Part shown: positions 43,000 to 51,257 of the stretch, piece after piece
Layout: every line of letters begins with the position of its first letter
Position numbering within the stretch: the stretch's first letter is position 1
Assembly (NCBI GenBank): GCA_965116555.1
Contig: OZ220698.1
Span: forward strand, 1,116,001-1,180,000
DNA: 64,000 nucleotides
Direction: 5' to 3'
DNA from: DAOUJH01 sp965116555
GTDB taxonomy: Bacteria > Chloroflexota > Dehalococcoidia > Lucifugimonadales > QGNO01
Translations under genes and position numbers: made by a program
The notes under the pieces: generated by a model
Told to the model about the DNA's origin: nothing
Databases searched by the model: none
The model's input: only the letters and a program-made list of their open reading frames with translations

Positions 43000-44174
43000 T
43001 GGCTGTCTACACCGTTAGCCAGGTCGCGGAATACCTCAGAGACTCGCTGGAAGGCGACCGGCTCCTTGCAGACCTCTGGGTAAGCGGAGAAGTCTCCAAC
43101 CTTTCCCGTTCAGCGGCCGGCCACTTATACTTCACCATCAAAGACTCGGACAGCCAGCTGCGTTGCGTAATGTTTCGCCCAACCAGAGAAGCGGACCGCC
43201 TCGGGGATGGCACATCGGCTATAGTCCACGGACGCGTTTCGATATACCTGGTACGAGGCGAGCTGCAGATATACGTAGACCTTGTTCAACCGGCAGGCAC
43301 CGGGGAGTTGCACCTAAGGTTGGAACGCCTCAAAGCGCAACTGGAAGAGGAGGGCCTGTTCGAGCCCAGCAGAAAACGGAGCCTGCCCCCTTTCCCAAAC
43401 AAGATAGGCGTGGTCACGTCTCCCAGTGGGGCCGTATTGCATGACATAACAACTGTAGTCCAACGGCGGTATCCACTGGTGGAGCTTGTTGTGTCGCCGA
43501 CGTCCGTGCAGGGTGAACAGGCCGCCCTGGATATTGCGGATGCCCTTAACGAACTAAACCGGCTGCAAGAGATAGACGTAATCATAGTGGCCAGAGGGGG
43601 AGGCTCCCTGGAGGAGCTGTGGGCGTTCAACGAGGAACCTGTAGCGCGGGCCATCTATGCCAGCCGCGCGCCCGTGGTCAGCGCCATTGGCCATGAGACC
43701 GACGTCACCATTGCAGACCTTGTGGCGGATGTCAGGGCGCCTACACCGTCGGCGGCGGCGGAGATGGCGTCACCGGACATGTCGCTCCTTCTTGGTCAGG
43801 TCACCGAGTGGCAACGCGATATCCTTGCAACAGCCGAGCGTATGTGGTTGGAAAAGCGACGAGACGTGGACTCACTGGTGCAGCGGCTCACCAGTCGCGG
43901 GCCGCAAGTGGGAGATAAACAGCAACGCCTGGACGAGCTGACTCAAAGCTTATCCAAGAGCCTATGGGTGACGCTCAACCTATCACGGGAACGGTTCCAA
44001 GGCCTGGAGCAACAGCTGCGGGCGCTTGACCCCAAATCCGTACTGGAACGAGGATACGCTATAGTACAGCGGTCAGACCAAGGCGCTCTAGTCAAGAGCG
44101 TGGGGCAGGTTGAAACGGATGATGAACTAAACGTGCGGGTGAGCGACGGTTCGTTCAACGCCCGAGTTAGCTAG
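42999..44174 (+). CDS. xseA: Exodeoxyribonuclease VII large subunit
   Basis: This 391-residue protein begins with the OB-fold domain (SGEVSNLSRSAAGHLYFTIKD) and has the catalytic core IGVVTSPSGAVLHDI, IVARGGGSLEELWAFN and AIGHETDVTIADLVADVRAPTPSAAAE. It cuts single-stranded DNA to short oligomers with the XseB subunit. ATG at 42999 shares one base with the efp stop. xseB lies 69 bases downstream. Confidence 0.96.
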   Translation: MAVYTVSQVAEYLRDSLEGDRLLADLWVSGEVSNLSRSAAGHLYFTIKDSDSQLRCVMFRPTREADRLGDGTSAIVHGRVSIYLVRGELQIYVDLVQPAGTGELHLRLERLKAQLEEEGLFEPSRKRSLPPFPNKIGVVTSPSGAVLHDITTVVQRRYPLVELVVSPTSVQGEQAALDIADALNELNRLQEIDVIIVARGGGSLEELWAFNEEPVARAIYASRAPVVSAIGHETDVTIADLVADVRAPTPSAAAEMASPDMSLLLGQVTEWQRDILATAERMWLEKRRDVDSLVQRLTSRGPQVGDKQQRLDELTQSLSKSLWVTLNLSRERFQGLEQQLRALDPKSVLERGYAIVQRSDQGALVKSVGQVETDDELNVRVSDGSFNARVS

Positions 44175-44243
44175 CTTACGGCTTGGGAGCTTTGTGAAGG
44201 AACGTTAACGCTGTAAAATGGCAAGTGCTCTATCGCGAAGGCC

Positions 44244-44501
44244 ATGGAAAATCAACCCTCCAACATAGAACATCTCTCTTTTGAAGAGGCTTTCATCAAG
44301 CTGGATGAGACCGTGCGTTCCCTGGAAGCGGGAGGCGCCACGCTGGAGGAAGCAACAAAGCTCTTTGAAGAAGGTATGCGGCTTGCCAGGATATGCCATC
44401 AACACCTCAGCGCCACTGAGCTGAAGATAACCCATTTGCAGCGCTCGTTCGGGGAGCAGATGACGCTCTTGAACAAGGCGGAACCGGAAGCGGATGCTTA
44501 A
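44244..44501 (+). CDS. xseB: Exodeoxyribonuclease VII small subunit
   Basis: This 85-residue helical protein has the XseB pattern LSFEEAFIKLDETVRSLEAG and ATLEEATKLFEEGMRLARICHQHL. It binds XseA to form the nuclease. The start ATG is preceded by GCGAAGG. The 3' end overlaps the PHP gene by eight bases, coupling their translation. Confidence 0.93.
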   Translation: MENQPSNIEHLSFEEAFIKLDETVRSLEAGGATLEEATKLFEEGMRLARICHQHLSATELKITHLQRSFGEQMTLLNKAEPEADA

Positions 44502-45150
44502 GGCCGACCTTCACGTTCATACCGAGTTTTCATTTGATTGCGCAACCCCTCTGGAGAAACTGATACAAAGGTGCCTGAAGCAGAACATAGGGTGTCTGGC
44601 CGTTACGGATCACAACACAATTCAGGGAGCCGTCAGAGTCAAGGAAATGGCCCCGTTCAAGGTTATAGTTGGAGAAGAGATCAAGACCAGGGAAGGAGAC
44701 CTGATAGGCCTGTTTCTCCAAGAGGAGGTCCCCCCCGGCCTTTCTGCTACGGAAACGGCAAAGCTGATCAAAGAGCAGGGTGGCCTGGTGTCACTCCCCC
44801 ACCCTTTCGACAGATTCCGCGGCTCTGTCATGAGTGAGAAGGGAAGAGCCGAACTCCTGCCTATGACCGACATGATAGAGGCGTTCAATGCACGCAACAC
44901 CCTGCCGGACGCCGACCGCAAGGCAAGAGAGCTTGCAGACACACACGGGATTGCGCTTTGCGCCGTCAGCGATGCACACTCGCTTGGAGAAATAGGCAAG
45001 GCGTACACCCTTGTTCCGGATTTCAGCTACGGTTCTCAGGATTTCCTGGAAGCGCTGCGTCAAGGCACCTTGGTAAAGAGACGCAGCAATCCTTTGGTGC
45101 ACCTGATTTCCACCTACGTGAAGCACAAGAAACGTATGCTGAGGAGATAA
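44494..45150 (+). CDS. PHP-domain metal-dependent phosphoesterase
   Basis: This 218-residue protein has PHP motifs: DLHVHTEFSFD (HxH), VTDHNT, GEEIKT, LPHPFD and VSDAHS, which bind a trinuclear metal centre. Related proteins hydrolyse phosphoesters of nucleotides or sugars. It overlaps xseB by eight bases and is followed two bases later by a formyltransferase-like gene. Its substrate is unknown. Confidence 0.87.
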   Translation: MLKADLHVHTEFSFDCATPLEKLIQRCLKQNIGCLAVTDHNTIQGAVRVKEMAPFKVIVGEEIKTREGDLIGLFLQEEVPPGLSATETAKLIKEQGGLVSLPHPFDRFRGSVMSEKGRAELLPMTDMIEAFNARNTLPDADRKARELADTHGIALCAVSDAHSLGEIGKAYTLVPDFSYGSQDFLEALRQGTLVKRRSNPLVHLISTYVKHKKRMLRR

Positions 45151-45152
45151 TC

Positions 45153-45947
45153 TTGCTAAAACTGGGCTGGTTTTCCACAGGGCGCGGAGAGGGTTCGCGC
45201 AATCTCTTAAGCACAACGCTTGAACACGTACAGAGCGGCTATATCAATGCAGAGATTCAGTACGTCTTCTGCAACCGGGAGCCCGGAGAGTTCAAGGGAA
45301 GCGATCGGTTTCATTCGCTGGTAACGGCAAACAACGTACCACTGATTACGCTATCCTCAAGAAGACTCGTAAAAGAACGGGGAGCATCCGGCTTCAACGA
45401 GGTGCGTGAAGCTTTCGACTCCGAGGCGATCAAGCTCCTCGATCCCTTCCAGATAGATTTGGCAGTCCTGGCCGGATACATGCTGTTCACGTCAGAGTTG
45501 ATGTGCCAAAAGCTGAACATGATCAACCTGCACCCCGCTCCCCCCAACGGCCCGGTTGGCTCCTGGCGGGAGGTCATCTGGGAACTGATTGAGCAGAGGG
45601 CTCCCCTGGGAGGCGTACAGATCCAACTGGCCACCATGGACTGGGACCGCGGGCCGGTAATCACGTATTGCACCTTCCCGATGAGAGGGCCTATGTTCGA
45701 TGAAGGGTGGGAGCTGGCAGGAAGCCAATCCATCGACGAACTGAGGTCGTGCCAGGGAGAGGAGTTTCAGCTATTCCAGCAGATAAGGGATGAAAGCACA
45801 AAGCGAGAGATCCCCCTGCTCATAGAGACCCTCAAAGCCTTAGGCGACGGAGAACTGAAGGTAACCGATGGAAGAGTGGTGGACAAGGAGCACCGCCCGG
45901 TCAAGGGCCTGTGTTTGAACAGTCAGATTGACAAGTGGCTTAGCTAG
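45153..45947 (+). CDS. PurN-like formyltransferase homologue
   Basis: This protein of about 264 residues is a formyltransferase-fold protein with the NLHPAPPNGPVG segment corresponding to the N-x-H-P-S motif of PurN/Fmt and MDWDRGPVITYCTF corresponding to the D-x-G-P region. It is longer than PurN at the C-terminus. TTG at 45153 with GAGGAG six bases upstream is the chosen start; the frame runs back into the PHP gene. The role of formyl transfer (purine, sugar or other) is not clear. The 3' end overlaps clpX by four bases in opposite orientation. Confidence 0.72.
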   Translation: MLKLGWFSTGRGEGSRNLLSTTLEHVQSGYINAEIQYVFCNREPGEFKGSDRFHSLVTANNVPLITLSSRRLVKERGASGFNEVREAFDSEAIKLLDPFQIDLAVLAGYMLFTSELMCQKLNMINLHPAPPNGPVGSWREVIWELIEQRAPLGGVQIQLATMDWDRGPVITYCTFPMRGPMFDEGWELAGSQSIDELRSCQGEEFQLFQQIRDESTKREIPLLIETLKALGDGELKVTDGRVVDKEHRPVKGLCLNSQIDKWLS

Positions 45948-47230
45948 GCCGATTTCTCCCGTTGCTCAGAAACGTAGGATGCAGTGAGGAGCTGTGGCTT
46001 CCCCTTGGAGCGAACGGTATCGGCGTCTATCACGCATTTGGTCACGTTGGATAGAGACGGCAACTCATACATTATGTCCAGCAGGGATTCTTCCATGATG
46101 GTGCGCAGAGCACGCGCCCCCGTCTTCCACTTCAGAGCATCTTCGGCAACAGCATCCAGCGCCTCTACGGTGAATTCCAGCTCAACGTTATCCAAGCTGA
46201 ACAGGTAGGTATACTGGTTGAGCAAGGAGTTCTTGGGAGCGGTGAGGACCTGTATGAGCGCCTCTTTGTCCAACCCTTCCAGGCTGACCATGACCGGCAG
46301 TCTCCCCACAAGCTCAGGGATGAAGCCGTACTCCAACAGGTCGTCCGTATTGATGTTCTTGAGTATGTCGCCTCTCTGCGCATCGCTTAAGCGCGCTCTA
46401 TCCGAGTTGAAACCCATGGAACGCGTTCCCCAGGAGATGCGCTTTTCTATAACGTCTTCCATGCCTTCAAAAGAGCCCCCGCAGATGAACAAGATGCCTT
46501 CCGTATTTATCTGTATGAACTCCTGATGGGGATGCTTCCTGCCGCCCTGTGGAGGGACGTTGGCTATGGTGCCCTCTATGATCTTGAGGAGCGCCTGCTG
46601 TACTCCTTCCCCGGAAACATCACGAGTGATTGAAGGGTTGGGATTCTTGCGCGCTATCTTGTCTATCTCATCTATGTAGATGATGCCTTTCTCCGCTTTG
46701 GCCATGTCGTAGTCGGCGGCTTGAATCAGGCGGAGCAGTATGTTCTCCACGTCCTCACCCACGTAGCCCGCCTCCGTCAAGGAGGTTGCGTCCGCCATGC
46801 AGAAGGGGACGTCAAGGATTCTGGCCAGCGTCTGGGCCAATAGGGTCTTGCCTGAGCCTGTCGGGCCGACCATCAGGACGTTGCTTTTCTCTACCTCTAC
46901 GGCCTGCCCTACCGGAGACTTGCTGGCCAGCCGCTTGTAGTGGTTGTAAACCGCGACGCTGAGTATCTTCTTGGCTCTATCCTGGCCAATAACGTACTCA
47001 TTCAGCCGGCTGTGCACGTCCTTGGGCAACAATGGCTGTACCTCGCCTTGGGGCGAGGTGGGTTTCGGCTCCGTTTGTTCGTTGATGATCTGGTCGCATA
47101 GCGCAATGCACTGATCGCAAATGAATACTTTCTTCTGCCCCGCAATGAGTCTTTCTACTTCCGCCTGCCTCTTACCGCAAAACGAGCATTTATACTCATT
47201 GCCAGGAGAGTCACCATTTGAAACAGTCAA
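45944..47230 (-). CDS. clpX: ATP-dependent Clp protease ATP-binding subunit ClpX
   Basis: This 428-residue AAA+ unfoldase has an N-terminal zinc-binding domain with Cys15, Cys18, Cys38 and Cys41, the Walker A GPTGSGKTLLAQ, Walker B IIYIDEIDK, and the RKNPNPSITRDVSGEGVQQALLKI segment (seen in parts). It feeds proteins to ClpP. TTG at 47230 with GGGAG seven bases upstream is the start. It lies 15 bases after clpP in the same operon, the usual order tig-clpP-clpX. Confidence 0.97.
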   Translation of the reverse strand: MTVSNGDSPGNEYKCSFCGKRQAEVERLIAGQKKVFICDQCIALCDQIINEQTEPKPTSPQGEVQPLLPKDVHSRLNEYVIGQDRAKKILSVAVYNHYKRLASKSPVGQAVEVEKSNVLMVGPTGSGKTLLAQTLARILDVPFCMADATSLTEAGYVGEDVENILLRLIQAADYDMAKAEKGIIYIDEIDKIARKNPNPSITRDVSGEGVQQALLKIIEGTIANVPPQGGRKHPHQEFIQINTEGILFICGGSFEGMEDVIEKRISWGTRSMGFNSDRARLSDAQRGDILKNINTDDLLEYGFIPELVGRLPVMVSLEGLDKEALIQVLTAPKNSLLNQYTYLFSLDNVELEFTVEALDAVAEDALKWKTGARALRTIMEESLLDIMYELPSLSNVTKCVIDADTVRSKGKPQLLTASYVSEQREKSA

Positions 47231-47245
47231 TTTGCGCTCCCTACC

Positions 47246-47869
47246 CTATTTTGTGGCTGCTACTTCTCTACCAGCCAGAACTTCATCAACCAGACCGTAC
47301 TCCTTGGCTTGATCGGCATCCAGGTAGTAATCACGGTCCGTGTCCTGGGCAATCTTCTCAACGGTTTGGCCGGTATTGTTGGCCAAGATGGTGCGAATCT
47401 TGTCCTGCATGCGCAGGATTTCGCGTGCCGCTATTTCAATGTCTGAGGCCTGTCCCTGTGCGCCGCCCATGGGCTGATGCATGTGCACCGTGGCGTTGGG
47501 AAGTGTGTATCGCTTCCCCTTCACCCCGGCGCTAAGCAACACCGTGGCCATGCTTGCCGCCATTCCCACGCATATTGTGGATACGTCTGCACGAACCATC
47601 TGCATGGTGTCGTGGATAGCCAGCCCCGCGCTGATTACGCCTCCGGGGCTGTTGATGTACAGGTTGATGTCCTTATCCGGATCCTCTCTATCCAGATAAA
47701 GAAGCTGGGCAACTATCAGATTGGCAACAGAGTCGTTTATTGGCGTGCCCAGGAAAACTATCCTCTCCCTGAGCAACAGGGAATAAATGTCGAAAGCCCT
47801 CTCTCCTCTGGAAGAGCTCTCCACAACCATGGGGATTATGTTTTCAAAATCACCCGGACGATATAGCAT
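47246..47869 (-). CDS. clpP: ATP-dependent Clp protease proteolytic subunit ClpP
   Basis: This 207-residue serine protease has the catalytic triad Ser106 (GMAASM), His131 (HMHQP) and Asp180 (TDRDYYL). It forms the double heptamer with ClpX. AGGAGGTGAG is close upstream of the ATG. It sits between tig and clpX; the tig stop is 51 bases before. Confidence 0.97.
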   Translation of the reverse strand: MLYRPGDFENIIPMVVESSSRGERAFDIYSLLLRERIVFLGTPINDSVANLIVAQLLYLDREDPDKDINLYINSPGGVISAGLAIHDTMQMVRADVSTICVGMAASMATVLLSAGVKGKRYTLPNATVHMHQPMGGAQGQASDIEIAAREILRMQDKIRTILANNTGQTVEKIAQDTDRDYYLDADQAKEYGLVDEVLAGREVAATK

Positions 47870-47920
47870 TTGGTCTCACCTCCTGAATCTCAGCTTTAGA
47901 TGTGTCTAGTATGCCGTTGG

Positions 47921-49216
47921 CTACGATTCCCGATGTTCTCCCTTGGCAACTTCAACCAATCTCTGTAGAGCCTTGCGCCTGATCAACACCTGTTCCAGGG
48001 ATTCTTTGCTTTCATCACTCTCAAGGTTGCTCCGCAAGCTTGCAGGTTGGTTCGGCCCAGCGGAATCTAGCAGGCGTTTGATCTCTTCCTCGATTTCCTC
48101 CTGCGAGACCTTTATACCCTCAAGTTCCGCAACCTTCCCTATGGCGTAAGTGCGCTTTAGCCTAGCTTCTGCGGCCTGTTTCAACTCCTCATGATGCTCG
48201 TCAGGACTCTTGCCCACCGTCTGAAGATACTGCTCCACGCTGACCTGCTGCCGGCGCAGAGCCTGCTCCTCGTTTTGAAGCATATGGTGAACTTCATGGT
48301 CAACCATTAGCGGTGATAGGTCTATTTCAGCCTTCTCCAGAAGCTTCTCAAACACCTGATCTTCGTATATATCCTGAGCCTCTAGCTCTCGCCGAGCAAG
48401 GAAATCCTCCCTGAGCTTATTTGTCAACGCCTCCAGATTATCGTACCCCTCACCCACGCCTTTGGCGAATTCATCGTCGAGGTCAGGCAGGTTCTTGGCC
48501 TTTATCTCGTGGATGGCGACGCTAAATTCGACCTCTTTTCCGGCCAGGTTGCTATCCGGATAGTCCGCAGGCATGGATATGGCGAACTCCTTAGTTTCCT
48601 GGTTCTTGATGCCCACCAACTGTTGAGGGAAACCGGCCACGGGGCTGACGTTTTCCTCCATAACCATGTAGACCACGCCATCTTGCTTGGTGATTTCCTT
48701 CCCATCCAGGTTAGCTTTGATATCCAAGGTAACCTGGTCGCCCATGGCAACGGGACGGTCTACCGGTTCCCATGGAGCTGTATCTCGCCGCAGGAGGTCC
48801 AGAAGAGTGTTGACTTCCTCTTCGGTAACCAGCACCGGCTCAACCGGAACGCGGATTTCGCGGTATGCATCCAGCACCACTTCCGGGGCAACGGGAACCG
48901 CCGCCTTGATCACGATTGGCTCTCGCTGGACCAACTGAACTTGAGGGATGCTGGCCTGCTTAACGCCTTGTTCATCCACGGCTCTCTGTACAATTTCAGG
49001 GAGCATCAGATCCAGGGCGTCGTCCTCCAGGGAGTGGCGCCCCACGAACCGTTCCAGCACGGCTCTAGGAGCTTTACCCTTGCGGAACCCTGGGATGTTG
49101 ACTCTCCGCACTACGCGTTGATAGGCACGCTGCAGATACGGCTCAATGTCTTCCTCCTCAACCTCTATGTTGAGGGAAACCTCACTGTGTTCTAAATCTT
49201 CCCTTGTAACCTTCAA
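47921..49216 (-). CDS. tig: Trigger factor
   Basis: This protein of about 431 residues has an N-terminal ribosome-binding domain (GFRKGKAPRAVLERFVG), a PPIase domain and a long C-terminal helical chaperone domain. It folds nascent chains at the ribosome exit. TTG at 49216 is preferred: AAAGGG lies upstream and the protein then begins at the usual LKVTREDLEHSEV. A longer frame starting at 49282 would run through the inverted repeat at 49245-49281. It precedes clpP. Confidence 0.93.
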   Translation of the reverse strand: MKVTREDLEHSEVSLNIEVEEEDIEPYLQRAYQRVVRRVNIPGFRKGKAPRAVLERFVGRHSLEDDALDLMLPEIVQRAVDEQGVKQASIPQVQLVQREPIVIKAAVPVAPEVVLDAYREIRVPVEPVLVTEEEVNTLLDLLRRDTAPWEPVDRPVAMGDQVTLDIKANLDGKEITKQDGVVYMVMEENVSPVAGFPQQLVGIKNQETKEFAISMPADYPDSNLAGKEVEFSVAIHEIKAKNLPDLDDEFAKGVGEGYDNLEALTNKLREDFLARRELEAQDIYEDQVFEKLLEKAEIDLSPLMVDHEVHHMLQNEEQALRRQQVSVEQYLQTVGKSPDEHHEELKQAAEARLKRTYAIGKVAELEGIKVSQEEIEEEIKRLLDSAGPNQPASLRSNLESDESKESLEQVLIRRKALQRLVEVAKGEHRES

Positions 49217-49244
49217 GAAAGGCCCTTTCAAGCGATTTCTGACA

Positions 49245-49281
49245 TGACGTGTGCCGCTCTCTTGATGAGCGGCACACGTCA
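49245..49281. terminator. 15-bp perfect hairpin between aspS and tig
   Basis: Arms TGACGTGTGCCGCTC (49245-49259) and GAGCGGCACACGTCA (49267-49281) are perfectly complementary around a 7-base loop. It follows aspS (read on the minus strand) by 43 bases and precedes the tig start by about 30 bases. There is no T run, so it is either a terminator that acts without one, an attenuator, or a structured leader for tig. Confidence 0.55.
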
Positions 49282-49324
49282 CAACCTAATGAAGCGTACA
49301 CTATCGATTATAGCACGGCCTCGA

Positions 49325-51139
49325 TTATGGGGAAGGCGGTGTTGGCCTATCCGCTATTCTAATGTGGAGCTCCTCAAGTTGCTGTGAGCTGACCGGAGCC
49401 GGCGTGTTGAACAAGGGATCCATGCCGCTCTGCGTCTTGGGAAATGCTATAACGTCACGTATGGATTCCGCGTGGTCTGAGAGCAACATGACCAGCCGGT
49501 CTATCCCCGGGGCTATGCCGCCGTGAGGAGGCGCGCCGAACTCCAAGGCGCCCAAGAGCTGGCCGAAGCGTTCCTCCAACTGCTCATCCGTGTACCCCAG
49601 GAATCGCATGATTCGTTCCTGCTTTTCCCTGTTGTGAATGCGGATGCTTCCGCTGGCCAGCTCCGAACCGTTGCATACCAGGTCGTAGTGCCTGGCTCTC
49701 ATACTGCCGGGGTCTTTGTCGAGCAAGTCCCAGTGCTCCTGCCAGGGAGACGTGAACAGATGGTGGGACGGGAACCAGGCTTCGGTCTCGTCGTCCCATT
49801 CAAAGAGGGGGAAATCCGTTATGAAGGCAAAGGCGAGGACTGTTGGGTCCACCAAGCCCAAACGGCGCCCCATCTCTTCCCGCAACTGAGACAACGCAGT
49901 ATTAGTGGTCCCGACCGGCCCCGCCACCATGAAGATGAGGTCTCCCGGATTGGCTCCGGTGCGCCCGGCCATCTCTCTCACCTGCTCTATGGTGAGGAAT
50001 CTGGCCAAAGGAGAGCGAACGTGATCAATTGTCATGTCTTCCAAGCTGGCGGCTTCTTCAGACAGTGCTATGGTGAGCAGCCCCTTTGCCCCCCTTGTTT
50101 GGACAAACGAGATCAAATCGTCTATCTCACGGCGGGAATAGGAGGCGCAACCCGGCGCGGCAAACGCCTTGGCTATTCCGCCAGACTGAACGGCGTCTCT
50201 GAGCAACTGAGACTCTGACTGGCCAGCTAAGTCGGTTAAATCCGCCAGTTCCATCTTAAACCTGATATCTGGCTTGTCAGTACCGTACCTCTCCATAACG
50301 TCGTCGTAGCGGAGGCGTGGGAATGGTCCCATAACGCGCCGGCTGTGGGCCACTTTGTCGACTATTTCCGTGTAAAGCTCTTCGATGAGGTTGGTAACGT
50401 CGTTCTCGTCCACAAAGCTCATCTCCAAATCCAGCTGGGTATGCTCATACTGGCGGTCGCCTCTAGGATCTTCGTCTCTGAAGCAACGAGCTATCTGGAA
50501 ATACCGCTCAAAGCCGGAGACCATGAGGAGCTGCTTCAGCTGCTGTGGAGACTGCGGCAAGGCGTAGAAGCTGCCCGGATTCAGGCGGCTGGGGACAAGG
50601 AAATCACGGGCGCCTTCCGGAGTGCTCTTGATCAGAATTGGCGTCTCTATCTCAACGAAGTCCCTAGCGTCCAGGAAATCTCGGATGTACTGAACCACTC
50701 GATGCCGTAGAACTATGTTGTCGTGCATGTGGGCCGTGCGCAGATCAAGGTAACGGTACTGCAACCTCAACAGCTCATCCACCTGCCCGTCTTCTGCGAT
50801 CTCAAACGGAGGCGTCTTCGACTGATTCAGCACCTCCGCCCTTGTGGCGTACACCTCTACATCACCCGTGGGTATGTTGGGGTTCTCAGAACCCGCCGGG
50901 CGCTGTCCAACCTCACCCTCCACAAGTACCACCCATTCGCTACGGAGGGATCCAGCGACCCTGTGGGCTTCGGGAACAGCCTCAGGATTGAACACCACCT
51001 GAACAACACCCTTGCTGTCCCGCAGGTCTATGAAGATAAGGCCGCCGTGATCACGGCGGCGGTGTACCCATCCTGCCAGCGTTACTACCGAGCCAACATG
51101 GCTTTTTCTCAGATCACCACAGGAAATACTCTTCAGCAA
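49325..51139 (-). CDS. aspS: Aspartyl-tRNA synthetase
   Basis: This 604-residue class II synthetase has the N-terminal OB-fold anticodon domain (VVTLAGWVHRRRDHGGLIFIDLRD), the catalytic motif 2 region (RCFRDEDPRGDRQYEHTQLD), an inserted GAD domain and motif 3 (GGIAPGIDRLVMLL). It charges tRNA-Asp. TTG at 51139 follows GGAGGTGA eight bases upstream. It is divergent from ilvD, with a 118-base spacer that must hold promoters for both. Confidence 0.97.
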   Translation of the reverse strand: MLKSISCGDLRKSHVGSVVTLAGWVHRRRDHGGLIFIDLRDSKGVVQVVFNPEAVPEAHRVAGSLRSEWVVLVEGEVGQRPAGSENPNIPTGDVEVYATRAEVLNQSKTPPFEIAEDGQVDELLRLQYRYLDLRTAHMHDNIVLRHRVVQYIRDFLDARDFVEIETPILIKSTPEGARDFLVPSRLNPGSFYALPQSPQQLKQLLMVSGFERYFQIARCFRDEDPRGDRQYEHTQLDLEMSFVDENDVTNLIEELYTEIVDKVAHSRRVMGPFPRLRYDDVMERYGTDKPDIRFKMELADLTDLAGQSESQLLRDAVQSGGIAKAFAAPGCASYSRREIDDLISFVQTRGAKGLLTIALSEEAASLEDMTIDHVRSPLARFLTIEQVREMAGRTGANPGDLIFMVAGPVGTTNTALSQLREEMGRRLGLVDPTVLAFAFITDFPLFEWDDETEAWFPSHHLFTSPWQEHWDLLDKDPGSMRARHYDLVCNGSELASGSIRIHNREKQERIMRFLGYTDEQLEERFGQLLGALEFGAPPHGGIAPGIDRLVMLLSDHAESIRDVIAFPKTQSGMDPLFNTPAPVSSQQLEELHIRIADRPTPPSP

Positions 51140-51257
51140 TTGTCATCACCTCCAGCATTGCAAACTGATTATAAGAAGGTCTCAACTGTGATTCAATGGA
51201 CAAACTCACTTTCTAAGCACTACCATAAAGCCAGCCGCCAACAAGAGAGAGGTAAAT

